DNA of 64,000 bases from JAGVPT01 sp035500675 (GCA_035500675.1 DATJXA010000183.1:7855-71854), one strand, 5' to 3'; positions 36,612-45,194 are shown, counted from the stretch's first letter. Notes: generated from the letters alone by a model not told the origin. Program-made: numbers and translations.

Positions 36612-37123
36612 AACTCCTCGCACTCATCGATAACGGGATCGCGAAGATCGCCGGATGGATCCTCGTCGCAGTTCTCAGTCTCATGATCATCATGTCGTTC
36701 GGCCAGGTGCTGCTCCGGAATTTCTTCGGCACAAGCATCGAATGGGGAGATATTCTCCTGCGTCATCTTGTCCTGTGGCTCGGATTCCTCGGCGCAACGA
36801 TCGCAACGGGAGAAGAGCGACACATTAAAGTCGATTTCCTCGCAAAGTTCATCCCTCCAAAACTCCAAAAGATATTCGCCATTCTTACCTCCTTGTTTGC
36901 GGCCCTCGTCTGCTATTTTCTCCTGCGAGCGGGAATGGTGTTCATCGACGTCGGTATCGACCCGAAGAGTATCCTTTTCCTCAACATTCCGATCTGGTAT
37001 TTCGTCGTCATTATTCCCGTAGGCTATGGACTCATGGCGTTCCGGTTTTTCGTCATCGCCGTTCAGTGGTCAGTTGAGATCTCGCAAGGCAATTGGACGA
37101 TAAAAGCGGGAGGACAACCGTGA
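36608..37123 (+). CDS. dctQ: TRAP transporter small permease, DctQ family
   Basis: 171 residues with four hydrophobic helices. The conserved RNFFGTSIEWGDILLRHLVLW segment near residue 38 is the DctQ signature, followed by GEERHIKVDFL. It starts with GTG overlapping the dctP stop. Together with DctM it forms the sodium-driven elevator-type permease. Confidence 0.93.
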   Translation: MKLLALIDNGIAKIAGWILVAVLSLMIIMSFGQVLLRNFFGTSIEWGDILLRHLVLWLGFLGATIATGEERHIKVDFLAKFIPPKLQKIFAILTSLFAALVCYFLLRAGMVFIDVGIDPKSILFLNIPIWYFVVIIPVGYGLMAFRFFVIAVQWSVEISQGNWTIKAGGQP

Positions 37124-38403
37124 TCGTTCTTCTCGTTCTCCTTCTCCTTGCGTTCATGCTCTTTGGCGCGCCGCTGTTCTCCATCATCGGTTCTATCGCG
37201 CTCGTCGGATTTTCTTCGCAGGATATCGACACGGCAGCGATCATCGCAGAGATGTACCGGCTCGCCAGCCAACCGGTGCTCCTCGCCATCCCGCTGTTCA
37301 CGTTTGCCGGATACGTGCTTGCAGAGAGCAGGACGCCGAAACGTCTTGTCGAATTGACGCAGTCGCTCATCGGCTGGATGCCCGGCGGACTCGCGATTGT
37401 GGTCCTCGCTGCCTGCGCAATTTTCACCGCGTTTACCGGCGGTTCGGGAATTACTATCGTTGCGCTCGGCGGTCTCGTATACCCCGTCCTCATTTCCGAA
37501 AAATATTCCGAAGATTTTGCACTCGGTCTTGTTACGACGTCCGGCAGTCTCGGTCTCCTTTTTCCCCCCAGTCTTCCGATCATTCTTTACGGCATCGTCT
37601 CTGAAGTTTCGATCAGCCAGCTTTTTTTGGCCGGTATACTGCCGGGAATTTTGTTGGTTGTTATCCTTTCAGTGTACAGCGTTCGTCAGGGAGTCTCGAC
37701 GCACGTGCAACGCCATCCCTTCGAACTTCCTCGCGTCTGGAAAGCGGTGAATGGTTCGGCATGGGAAATTCCGCTTCCCTTCCTTGTCATCGGAGGAATT
37801 TATGGAGGGATTTTTACCGCGACCGAAGCGGCCGCCGTAACGGCGTTCTATGTTCTTGTCGTTGAAGTCTTTATTTACAGAGATCTGAAATTGTTCACGG
37901 ATGTTCCGCGAGTCATGAAAGAAAGTATGGTTCTCGTTGGCGCTATCCTCATGATCCTCGCGACGGCGATGGGCTTGACGAGTTTTCTCATCGACCAGCA
38001 GGTCCCGCAAAGGTTGTTCGAGTTGATCAGCGCCGTCATCAGCAGCAAGCTCATTTTTCTCGTCGTGCTGAATATTTTTCTCATCATCGTCGGAATGATG
38101 ATGGATATTTTCTCGGCGATCATTGTCGTCGTGCCTCTCATCATCCCCATCGCAAAACAATACGGCGTCGATCCGATCCACCTCGGGATCATCTTCCTTG
38201 CCAACCTCGAAATCGGGTACCTCACTCCTCCCGTCGGACTGAATCTTTTTATTTCAAGCTTCCGGTTTGAAAAGTCGATTGGAAAAGTGACTCTTGCAAC
38301 GCTTCCGTTCATCGTGATTCTTCTCTGTGCCCTTCTCGCAATCACGTACATTCCGGAACTAAGCCTCGGCCTTGTTCACTGGATGGGAGCGGCCCCGCCG
38401 TAG
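37120..38403 (+). CDS. dctM: TRAP transporter large permease, DctM family
   Basis: 427 residues from the GTG at 37120, which overlaps the dctQ stop (GTGA) and has a GGGAGG site. Around 12 hydrophobic segments. Conserved DctM features are FTAFTGGSGITIVALGGLVYP, TSGSLGLLFPPSLPIILYGI near residue 140 and LEIGYLTPPVGLNLFI near 366. It is the transport subunit of the TRAP system. No terminator was seen after it. Confidence 0.94.
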   Translation: MIVLLVLLLLAFMLFGAPLFSIIGSIALVGFSSQDIDTAAIIAEMYRLASQPVLLAIPLFTFAGYVLAESRTPKRLVELTQSLIGWMPGGLAIVVLAACAIFTAFTGGSGITIVALGGLVYPVLISEKYSEDFALGLVTTSGSLGLLFPPSLPIILYGIVSEVSISQLFLAGILPGILLVVILSVYSVRQGVSTHVQRHPFELPRVWKAVNGSAWEIPLPFLVIGGIYGGIFTATEAAAVTAFYVLVVEVFIYRDLKLFTDVPRVMKESMVLVGAILMILATAMGLTSFLIDQQVPQRLFELISAVISSKLIFLVVLNIFLIIVGMMMDIFSAIIVVVPLIIPIAKQYGVDPIHLGIIFLANLEIGYLTPPVGLNLFISSFRFEKSIGKVTLATLPFIVILLCALLAITYIPELSLGLVHWMGAAPP

Positions 38404-38510
38404 AACCGATTAACTAGAGAATCTCCATCGGGCACGTCGAACGTCTGATTAAAAGGGGGCCCTTCAAATACATTCATCCACATCTCATCATCATCCACAA
38501 GGGGGAATTC

Positions 38511-39026
38511 ATGAGATCACAAACAGCAATTATCCGCAACAGCCTCATTGAAAACAGAATCTTTCTGATTCGAGGCCATAAAGTAATGCTCGGTGTAGAT
38601 CTTGCCGGGATGTACCAGGTCGAGACCCGATCTCTGAATCAGGCGGTGAAACGAAACCTGTTTAGATTCCCGCCCGACTTTATGTTCCGGCTGTCGAAAC
38701 ATGAAGCCGATCTTCTGGTATCACAAAATGTGATACCACATCGAAAATACTATGGCGGTTCTTTGCCATACGCCTTCACGGAACAGGGTGTAGCGATGCT
38801 GTCGACAGTATTGCGAAGCAAGCGGGCGATTCGCGTGAACATCGGAATTATGCGGGCGTTCGTAAAACTCCGGGAGCTTCTTTCGACTCATAAAGAGCTT
38901 ACCTTGAAATTGAGCCAGCTTGAAATGAAAGTCGAGAGTCATGACAAAGAAATAAGAAAGATCTTCCAAGCGATACGGCAATTAATGATTGAACCGGAGA
39001 AACCTAAACGGCAGATGGGGTTCTGA
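38511..39026 (+). CDS. ORF6N-domain DNA-binding protein
   Basis: 171 residues. The N-terminal 95 residues match the phage-type ORF6N domain: IENRIFLIRGHKVMLGVDLAGMY, VKRNLFRFPPDFMFRLS, then PYAFTEQGVAMLS. The C-terminus is a coiled-coil-like helix (LTLKLSQLEMKVESHDKEIRK). A strong AAGGGGG site precedes the ATG. Such genes are common in phage and mobile regions as antirepressor-like regulators, but no other phage gene is nearby; it may be a leftover or a domesticated regulator. Confidence 0.9.
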   Translation: MRSQTAIIRNSLIENRIFLIRGHKVMLGVDLAGMYQVETRSLNQAVKRNLFRFPPDFMFRLSKHEADLLVSQNVIPHRKYYGGSLPYAFTEQGVAMLSTVLRSKRAIRVNIGIMRAFVKLRELLSTHKELTLKLSQLEMKVESHDKEIRKIFQAIRQLMIEPEKPKRQMGF

Positions 39027-39145
39027 GGGTCAAGAGTTGATGCGGAGTTGAACGAAGTTAGAATGTCGGAATGCTGCACCATAGATTATCTTGCTATTCC
39101 ATCTCTCCCGCATTCCGCAAAATAATTATCAGCTTCCTGCGTCCA

Positions 39146-39176
39146 TTGAATCTTCCGCTGCATTCTTCTATATTTA
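39146..39176 (+). promoter_or_regulatory. Candidate Bacteroidota-type promoter of radA
   Basis: TTG at 39146-39148, 20-base spacer, TATATTTA at 39169-39176, then CACA and the ATG at 39181. The distance implies a leaderless or nearly leaderless transcript. The same TTTACACAATG junction occurs at the lhr gene. Confidence 0.6.
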
Positions 39177-39180
39177 CACA

Positions 39181-40539
39181 ATGGCAAAGGTGCTTACCAA
39201 ATATGTGTGTCAATCGTGCGGATACGTTTCGCCGCGCTGGACGGGCAAATGTCCCAACTGCAGCGAGTGGAATACGTTTGTCGAGGAAGCTCCCACACCG
39301 GCGAAAATCGCGCGCAAGTCCGGAGGTGTCGCATCGAAACTCGAACCCGTGTCGTTGAAAGATGTCGATGGTTTTGAGGACGTGCGCTTTAAAACAGGCA
39401 TTGCAGAATTTGACCGAGTGCTCGGCGGCGGGATTGTTGCCGGCTCAGTGATCCTCATCGGCGGTGATCCGGGGATCGGCAAGTCGACGCTCATGATGCA
39501 GGTTGCTTTACAGCTCAAAGGCAAAGTCGTTCTGTACATCACCGGAGAAGAATCGTTGAAGCAAATCAAGCTCCGCGCCGAGCGATTGGGGACGGCCTCC
39601 GATTCGGTCTTGCTGCTTCCTGAAACAAATTTAGAATTGATCTCCGAAGTCATCGAGCGGGGAAATCCCGATATGGTCATTGTCGATTCGATCCAGACGA
39701 TGTTTCGCCCGGATCTCGAGAGCGCCCCGGGGAGCGTCGGTCAGGTCCGTGAATCGACCGCAATGTTGACCCGTATCGCAAAAGCAAAAAGCATTCCGCT
39801 GATTCTCATCGGTCACGTGACCAAAGAAGGAATTCTTGCGGGACCCCGCGTCATTGAGCATATGGTCGACACGGTTCTGCAATTTGAGGGCGAGCGGCAT
39901 TATTCGTACCGCATTCTGCGTGCAGCGAAGAATCGCTTTGGGTCGACGAATGAGATCGGTATCTTCGAAATGCGCGACGACGGCATGCATGAGGTCAAAA
40001 ATCCGTCGGAGGTGTTTCTTTCTGAGCGAACCTACGGCGCATCCGGCGCCACGGTCGTCTCAACGCTGGAAGGAAGCCGTCCGATCCTCATAGAAGTTCA
40101 GGCGCTCGTCACGTCGACGAGCTATGGCCTTCCGCAGCGCACAGCCACGGGGTTCGACCTTCGGCGGTTACAAATGCTCCTTGCCGTGCTGGAAAAGAGA
40201 GTCGGCCTTACACTCGGTTCGCAGGATGTCTTCGTCAACATCGCCGGGGGGATCCGGATCGATGAACCCGCCGCAGACCTCGGCGTCGCATCGTCAATCG
40301 TATCTTCCCTCCGGGACGTCCCGGTCGATTCGCAGGCCGTGGCAATCGGAGAAATCGGTTTGGGGGGAGAAGTGAGAACCGTCGCCCACAGCGAGAAACG
40401 AACGCAGGAGGCGGCGAAACTCGGCTTCAAAAAAATTATTGTCCCGAAAAACAACCTTAAGCATCTAAGAAACACGAACGGGATCTCAATCGTCGGGGTG
40501 GAATCGATTAGCCAGGCGATGAAAGAACTGGTGGGATAG
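39181..40539 (+). CDS. radA: DNA repair protein RadA (Sms)
   Basis: 452 residues from the ATG at 39181. A zinc finger CQSCGYVSPRWTGKCPNCSEW (Cys at about 10, 13, 24, 27) opens the protein. A RecA-like ATPase follows with GGDPGIGKST near residue 96 and the RadA-specific KNRFGST near 250, then a Lon-protease-like C-terminal domain (GGIRIDEPAADLGVASSI). It processes recombination intermediates as a branch-migration helicase. The 30 upstream codons of the same frame cover the promoter and are excluded. There is no ribosome site, which fits a leaderless message. Confidence 0.97.
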   Translation: MAKVLTKYVCQSCGYVSPRWTGKCPNCSEWNTFVEEAPTPAKIARKSGGVASKLEPVSLKDVDGFEDVRFKTGIAEFDRVLGGGIVAGSVILIGGDPGIGKSTLMMQVALQLKGKVVLYITGEESLKQIKLRAERLGTASDSVLLLPETNLELISEVIERGNPDMVIVDSIQTMFRPDLESAPGSVGQVRESTAMLTRIAKAKSIPLILIGHVTKEGILAGPRVIEHMVDTVLQFEGERHYSYRILRAAKNRFGSTNEIGIFEMRDDGMHEVKNPSEVFLSERTYGASGATVVSTLEGSRPILIEVQALVTSTSYGLPQRTATGFDLRRLQMLLAVLEKRVGLTLGSQDVFVNIAGGIRIDEPAADLGVASSIVSSLRDVPVDSQAVAIGEIGLGGEVRTVAHSEKRTQEAAKLGFKKIIVPKNNLKHLRNTNGISIVGVESISQAMKELVG

Positions 40540-40630
40540 TGCGTGGTGCAATCGTGCTGGGTTCTTGGTTGTGAGTTTCTTACCAGCACTTTGCGTAACT
40601 CATAATTTAAAATTCATTATCAGCAGTCTT

Positions 40631-41101
40631 GTGTCGAAGAACCCTTTTATGAAAGAGGCCATCGAGCTTTCGCTCAGAAACATCCGCGAAGGAAAGGGCG
40701 GCCCGTTTGCGGCATTGGTTGTGAAGAACGGCACGGTCGTTGCCCGCGGCGCAAATCTCGTGACGTCGACGAACGATCCGACTGCACACGCCGAAGTCGT
40801 CGCGATCAGGGAAGCTTGCAAAGCGCTCGGCACATTCCAACTGACGGGCTGCGAGGTTTATTCAACATGCGAACCGTGCCCGATGTGCCTCGGAGCGATC
40901 TATTGGGCTCGGCCGGATAAGATTTTTTATGCGAGCACGCACATCGATGCGGCCCACATCGGTTTCGACGATCTGTTTATTTATGACGAAATTTCCCGGC
41001 CGATATCCTCAAGAAAAATTCCGATGGAACAAATGATGCGCGACGATGCCCTCATCGCGTTTGAAGAATGGCAGAAGATGCAAAATAAAATCCAGTATTA
41101 G
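40631..41101 (+). CDS. guaD: Guanine deaminase, cytidine-deaminase fold
   Basis: 156 residues if started at GTG 40631; ATG at 40649 is the alternative. The first residues (SKNPFMKEAIELS) align in register with Bacillus-type guanine deaminase. The zinc site is HAEVVAI near residue 55 with PCPMCLGAIYWA near 83. The C-terminal FDDLFIYDEISRP block is characteristic of GuaD rather than tRNA adenosine deaminase TadA. It converts guanine to xanthine and ammonia. No other purine gene is adjacent. Confidence 0.85.
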   Translation: MSKNPFMKEAIELSLRNIREGKGGPFAALVVKNGTVVARGANLVTSTNDPTAHAEVVAIREACKALGTFQLTGCEVYSTCEPCPMCLGAIYWARPDKIFYASTHIDAAHIGFDDLFIYDEISRPISSRKIPMEQMMRDDALIAFEEWQKMQNKIQY

Positions 41102-41103
41102 CT

Positions 41104-41218
41104 CAAATTGCAAAGGGCAAAATTACACTGGAAAGTTAAAAATAAAAAAACTGACTATTGAAACCTGCCGGCTCGCTAATTTTGAATTTCATATTGTAAT
41201 TTTGCCCTTTGCAATTTG
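41104..41218. repeat. Perfect 24-base inverted repeat between guaD and rdgB
   Basis: Positions 41104-41127 and 41195-41218 are exact reverse complements (CAAATTGCAAAGGGCAAAAT... and its mirror), separated by 67 bases that contain further A/T-rich mirror blocks. It begins 3 bases after the guaD stop and fills the gap before rdgB. Confidence 0.85.
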
Positions 41219-41253
41219 AATTTTAAACTATCAATTAATAGCGGAACAGACTC

Positions 41254-41841
41254 GTGGAACTTCTTATCGCAACGCACAATCGTCATAAGGTAGACGAAAT
41301 TTCGCACATCCTGAACTCCCCGCAGTTTTCGCTCAAGAGCGCAGACGATTTCCCCCGGCTACAGCAAACGATCGAAGATCAACCGACCCTTGAGGGCAAT
41401 GCGATGAAGAAAGCGGCCGAGGCGTTCAACGCGACCGGCGTCCTTTCAATCGCGGACGATACGGGTCTTGAGTGTTACTACCTCGAATTGAGGCCCGGAG
41501 TGTTCTCGGCCCGCTACGCCGGAGACCACGCGACCTACGCCGACAATAACGAAAAGTTGCTCCGCGAATTGAAGGGAGTGCCGCCACGCCGCCGGAATGC
41601 ACGCTTCAGGACGGTCATCGCGATCGTGGGAAAAGATGTTCGTAAGATTGTCGAAGGGAAAGTCGAAGGGTATATTTTAGAGGCCCCGCGAGGTATGAAC
41701 GGGTTCGGTTACGACCCGCTCTTCGTGCCGCTCGGGTCCCGCATATCGTATGCGCAAATGTCAATGGAAGAAAAGAACAAGGTCAGCCATCGGGCTATGG
41801 CTGTAGCGAAGGCGGTCGATGTGCTGAGAGAAATGAAATAG
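41254..41841 (+). CDS. rdgB: XTP/dITP diphosphatase (RdgB/HAM1)
   Basis: 195 residues with a GTG start at 41254 that gives the conserved ELLIATHNRHKVDEI. Other family motifs are SIADDTGLECYYL near residue 66 (catalytic Asp), PGVFSARYAG and GFGYDPLFVP near 150. It hydrolyses non-canonical purine triphosphates to protect DNA and RNA. It converges with the haem-binding gene 26 bases later. Confidence 0.95.
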   Translation: MELLIATHNRHKVDEISHILNSPQFSLKSADDFPRLQQTIEDQPTLEGNAMKKAAEAFNATGVLSIADDTGLECYYLELRPGVFSARYAGDHATYADNNEKLLRELKGVPPRRRNARFRTVIAIVGKDVRKIVEGKVEGYILEAPRGMNGFGYDPLFVPLGSRISYAQMSMEEKNKVSHRAMAVAKAVDVLREMK

Positions 41842-41867
41842 CCAGCGCCGTCAATAGCTCGCCATAC

Positions 41868-42335
41868 TTAATTTCCCCCCGATAATTTGTCCGTCTCATC
41901 CTCGGTCCAGCTTACGATTGAATCCCTGTCGGCTGACGTTAACCTGGCATCGGCATGGATATAAAGATATTGAGAGAGCGGCATCTCACTTTTCGACACC
42001 TGCTCGTAAATCTGCCCCAGCTTCAGCACTTTCTTGCTCGTCGTATAGGTTCCCCATTCCGAAAAATTGAGATGGTCCCGTCCATTTTTTACGTCGTCGG
42101 CCACAAACCAAGAAACCGGCGCAACGTAACTGTACCAAGGCCAACGGGTCTCGTTCGAATGGCAATCGAAGCACGAAGTTTTTATCAAATTCGATACCGG
42201 AGGTTTGAAATCTGCCTGGGCTTCAATCGTCATCGACGGATTAATAGGCGGGTTATCTTTTCCCGGACGTATAAATTGAATGCCAATAATGATGATCACT
42301 GCGATAGCGGCGATCCAACGGATTGTTTTATTCAA
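41868..42335 (-). CDS. Membrane-anchored haem-binding domain protein (monohaem)
   Basis: 155 residues, starting with TTG at 42335 after a GGAG site. One N-terminal membrane helix (about 5-22, WIAAIAVIIIIGIQF) anchors it. The c-type motif CFDCH is near residues 55-59, followed by NETRWPWYSYVAPVSW and HLNFSEWG, the pattern of the Haem_bd domain common in Bacteroidota. The C-terminal half has EMPLSQYLYIHADARLTSADR. It probably acts in periplasmic redox chemistry or peroxide handling. It stands apart from the other cytochrome genes of the window. Confidence 0.88.
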   Translation of the reverse strand: MNKTIRWIAAIAVIIIIGIQFIRPGKDNPPINPSMTIEAQADFKPPVSNLIKTSCFDCHSNETRWPWYSYVAPVSWFVADDVKNGRDHLNFSEWGTYTTSKKVLKLGQIYEQVSKSEMPLSQYLYIHADARLTSADRDSIVSWTEDETDKLSGGN

Positions 42336-42389
42336 TCTCTAAACTCCATTCCTCGTGCAATTTTCGAAAATTGATCTTGTGTTCTGGAC

Positions 42390-42468
42390 CGCCAAGGCGC
42401 CAAGGGCGCAAGGAGGTTTAATAAGATTGAGACAAATGCTTTTGTATTTTTTTGCGTCTTTGCGATGA
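42390..42468. repeat. Imperfect inverted repeat of CGCCAAGGGCGCAA type
   Basis: A left block (about 42390-42413) with tandem CGCCAAGG/CGCAAGG units is mirrored by TTGCGTCTTTGCGATG at about 42453-42468. It lies between the haem-binding and thioesterase genes. It is weaker than the other repeats and its edges are uncertain. Confidence 0.5.
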
Positions 42469-42506
42469 AATGCAAAACCGTCTGTCAGAGATATCGCTTC
42501 CAAGAT

Positions 42507-42938
42507 CTATTTGTGATTCCCGCCTGCCGCTTCGAAGACGATCTTAAACTCGTCGGGAAAAGCAACCGGTCTTCCGGTGTCCAGCTTAACGAAAAGGCCT
42601 TCCTGATCCGCCTTCGCGACAACAATATGATTCACCGCAAACTCCGCCGCGAGAGTCCCTTTAACGTTTCCGACATCTTTTATCCACATTTTCCCTTCGA
42701 CTGCATCGAACAGTTTTACCGCCTTTTTGTATTCGATCGTCGTCCGCATCACGACGGGGGCGACACCGTGCTCCATGAGACCGCTGAGGGGAAGATGCTT
42801 GTCGAGAAAACTGAGACGCAGATCTTCAAGCCATCGGATATAAACGATGTTGCTCACGTGGCCGGCAAAATCGATGTCGTACGTTTTCGGCCGGAATTGG
42901 AGTTCGATGCAGCCGGGGCGATGCTCATCTGGCGGCAT
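42507..42938 (-). CDS. Hotdog-fold acyl-CoA thioesterase
   Basis: 143 residues. The stretch YDIDFAGHVSNIVYIRWLEDLR near residue 20 is the 4HBT/YbgC-type active-site segment, where Asp (here D22) and the following His/Asn are typical. It likely hydrolyses small acyl-CoA thioesters in the cytoplasm. An AGAGG site precedes the ATG, and the start overlaps the macro-domain gene by 14 bases, so the two are co-transcribed. Confidence 0.83.
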   Translation of the reverse strand: MPPDEHRPGCIELQFRPKTYDIDFAGHVSNIVYIRWLEDLRLSFLDKHLPLSGLMEHGVAPVVMRTTIEYKKAVKLFDAVEGKMWIKDVGNVKGTLAAEFAVNHIVVAKADQEGLFVKLDTGRPVAFPDEFKIVFEAAGGNHK

Positions 42939-43455
42939 CGAGAACCTCTTTCAAGGAATTTGAGTAAACGAGGAAATCGTCGTGAGAAAAACAGACATGA
43001 ATGACGCGTTCAATTTTTGAGAACGCTGAGAGGTGCGCATGGACAGTCGTCAATGCGATCTTTGCTGCCCGCTCGACCGGAAATCCGTATGCGCCGGTAC
43101 TTATGGATGGAAACGCGATAGAGAGCAGACGATGTTGAATCGCAAGCGCAAGGCTGCTTTCATAACACCGTCTCAAATATTCATCCTCATTACTGTTCCC
43201 TCCGCTCCATCTGGGGCCGACCGTGTGGATAACCCATCGCGCCTTCAGGTTATATCCTTTGGTGATCTTCGCCTCTCCGGTCTCGCAGCCGTGGAGAGTA
43301 CGGCATTCCTCGAGGAGCTTTGGCCCAGCCGCGCGATGGATGGCGCCGTCCACGCCCCCACCACCCAGCAAAGAGTTGTTAGCGGCATTGACGATAGCAT
43401 CGACGTCAAGCGTCGTGATATCCCCTTCGATCACAGAAATCCTATCAGCAATCAT
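42925..43455 (-). CDS. Macro-domain protein (O-acetyl-ADP-ribose deacetylase type)
   Basis: 176 residues, close to YmdB. ADP-ribose-binding motifs are EGDITTLDVDAIVNAANNSL near residue 9, GGGGVDGAIHRAAG near 30 and IHTVGPRW near 76; SISTGAYGFPVERAA near 118 is the phosphate loop. The Asn and Gly-rich loop needed for deacetylation are present. It removes acyl or ADP-ribose marks from proteins, RNA or O-acetyl-ADP-ribose. It lies 6 bases after the DUF486 gene. Confidence 0.93.
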   Translation of the reverse strand: MIADRISVIEGDITTLDVDAIVNAANNSLLGGGGVDGAIHRAAGPKLLEECRTLHGCETGEAKITKGYNLKARWVIHTVGPRWSGGNSNEDEYLRRCYESSLALAIQHRLLSIAFPSISTGAYGFPVERAAKIALTTVHAHLSAFSKIERVIHVCFSHDDFLVYSNSLKEVLDAAR

Positions 43456-43461
43456 TGTGAT

Positions 43462-43791
43462 TCACCATTTTTTAAATATGAAGAAGACGGCAGCGATGAT
43501 AAACCCAAATCCGACGAGATAGTTCCATTTTAATTGTTCCTTAAGGTAAACCACCGAAAACACGCTGAACACGACAAGGGTGATCACTTCTTGAATCGTC
43601 TTAAGTTGTGCAGCGGAAAATTCGTACGAGCCGATCCGGTTGGCCGGTACCTGGAAACAATATTCAAGGAAAGCGATAAGCCAACTGACGACGACAACCT
43701 TCCACAAGGCCACCTCTCTGAATTTCAGATGTCCATACCAGGCGATCGTCATGAAGATATTGGACACGGTCAAAAGTGCGACGGTTTTCAT
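43462..43791 (-). CDS. DMT-type small membrane protein, DUF486
   Basis: 109 residues from ATG at 43791, which has an AAGGAA site; the upstream continuation is not hydrophobic. Four membrane segments and the DUF486 pattern TIAWYGHLKF, SWLIAFLEYCFQVPANRIG and AQLKTIQEVITL are visible. DUF486 proteins are half-size relatives of drug/metabolite transporters, with no settled function. It is first in an operon with the macro-domain and thioesterase genes. Confidence 0.9.
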   Translation of the reverse strand: MKTVALLTVSNIFMTIAWYGHLKFREVALWKVVVVSWLIAFLEYCFQVPANRIGSYEFSAAQLKTIQEVITLVVFSVFSVVYLKEQLKWNYLVGFGFIIAAVFFIFKKW

Positions 43792-43857
43792 GCGTTCCTT
43801 CTTTATTCGGGTTGAAATCTCACTAATTGTTGTGCGGGGAATATTGCAATCGACTCT

Positions 43858-43888
43858 ATAAGATAATGAGTTTGACAATCGCTTGCAA
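43858..43888 (-). promoter_or_regulatory. Candidate promoter of the DUF486-macro-thioesterase operon
   Basis: TTG (43888-43886), 20-base spacer, TATCTTAT (43865-43858) on the minus strand, about 66 bases before the ATG. A moderate match. Confidence 0.4.
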
Positions 43889-43958
43889 AAACTTTAACTC
43901 AATCACGACCGCCGAACTATGAACCACGAGCCACGAAGCCGTAACTTCTCAGCCGACG

Positions 43959-43989
43959 TTGACTCTCCTCGACCATTTTTGTATTTTTG
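43959..43989 (+). promoter_or_regulatory. Strong candidate Bacteroidota-type promoter of carA
   Basis: TTG at 43959-43961, 20-base spacer, TATTTTTG at 43982-43989, which fits TAnnTTTG exactly. The carA ATG follows 31 bases later with AAGG in the leader. Confidence 0.65.
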
Positions 43990-44020
43990 TTGGAATATTT
44001 CTACCCAAGGTTTATGACTC

Positions 44021-45181
44021 ATGATTGCTAAGCTCGCCCTCGAAAACGGTACTGTGTTCACCGGAGAGAATTTTGGCGCGGAAGGCGAAATTTCCGGCGA
44101 AGTGGTTTTCAACACAAGCATCACCGGATACCAAGAAATTCTGACAGACCCGTCGTACGCGGGGCAAATCGTGACGATGACATATCCGTTAATCGGGAAT
44201 TATGGCATTAACCTTCAGGATGTCGAGTCGTCGCGCCCGCAGGTTTCGGGATTCATCGTCCGCGAGTATTTCGACTTTTACAGCAATTGGCGGGCGACGT
44301 CGAGCCTTGGCGATTGGCTGAAGAAAAATAATATTATTGCGATCCAGGGGATCGACACACGCATGCTGACGAAAATGCTGCGAACCCTAGGAGCGCTTCG
44401 GGGAGTTCTCTCAACAAAGGACCTCGACGATGCAAGCCTCATCGAAAAGGCAAAAGCGTCGCCGGAAATGACCGGTCTCGACCTCGCGAAGAATGTGACG
44501 TGCAAAACAAGCTACAAATGGGATGAGATCGACCGGACACCGTACGCGCTGCCTCCGCAAACGGCAGAGACCCATCACAACGGACGGCGATTCAAAGTAG
44601 CGGTATTCGATTACGGAGTGAAGCAGAATATTCTGCGGCGCCTGACGAGCTACGGGTGCGAATTGACCGTGGTTCCGGCGTCGTACACCGCGGAAGAAAT
44701 TCTGGCAATGAACCCGGACGGGATCTTTCTCTCGAACGGTCCGGGCGACCCCGACGCCGTCAAGTACGCCATCCTCAACCTCAAAAAATTAATCGGCTCG
44801 AAACCGATGTTCGGCATCTGTCTCGGCCATCAACTCCTTGCGCTTGCTTTGGGCGGGAAGACGTATAAACTCAAATTCGGTCATCGGGGAGCCAACCATC
44901 CGGTCAAAAATCTTCAGACGAACGAAATAGAGATCACTTCTCAGAACCACGGGTTTGCCGTCGACTGGAAAACAATGGACCGATCAAAAGTCGAACTGAC
45001 GCATATCAACCTCAACGACCAGACCGTGGAAGGATTTCAGCACAAGGAATTACCCCTCTTCTGCGTCCAGTACCATCCCGAAGCATCCCCAGGGCCGCAC
45101 GACAGCGACTACCTTTTTGCGAAGTTTATTGCGCTAATGGAGAAGAACGTCATCGTTAAACAGAAAGTAGTCGTGCAGTGA
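44021..45181 (+). CDS. carA: Carbamoyl-phosphate synthase small subunit
   Basis: 386 residues. The N-terminal domain starts AKLALENGTVFTGENFGAEG and has VFNTSITGYQEILTDPSY near residue 30. The C-terminal class I glutamine amidotransferase has the nucleophile Cys in FGICLGHQLLALALGG near residue 266 and the His-Glu pair in QYHPEASPGPHD near 350. It supplies ammonia to CarB for pyrimidine and arginine synthesis. carB is not adjacent. The gene ends 13 bases before a tandem 80-base-period repeat that separates it from the convergent yacP-like gene. Confidence 0.97.
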   Translation: MIAKLALENGTVFTGENFGAEGEISGEVVFNTSITGYQEILTDPSYAGQIVTMTYPLIGNYGINLQDVESSRPQVSGFIVREYFDFYSNWRATSSLGDWLKKNNIIAIQGIDTRMLTKMLRTLGALRGVLSTKDLDDASLIEKAKASPEMTGLDLAKNVTCKTSYKWDEIDRTPYALPPQTAETHHNGRRFKVAVFDYGVKQNILRRLTSYGCELTVVPASYTAEEILAMNPDGIFLSNGPGDPDAVKYAILNLKKLIGSKPMFGICLGHQLLALALGGKTYKLKFGHRGANHPVKNLQTNEIEITSQNHGFAVDWKTMDRSKVELTHINLNDQTVEGFQHKELPLFCVQYHPEASPGPHDSDYLFAKFIALMEKNVIVKQKVVVQ

Positions 45182-45194
45182 GATTTTCGATTTG

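Noticed and set aside
38511..39026. Prophage remnant around the ORF6N gene
   Set aside because: Neighbours are TRAP permease and radA; no integrase, structural or other phage gene is present.
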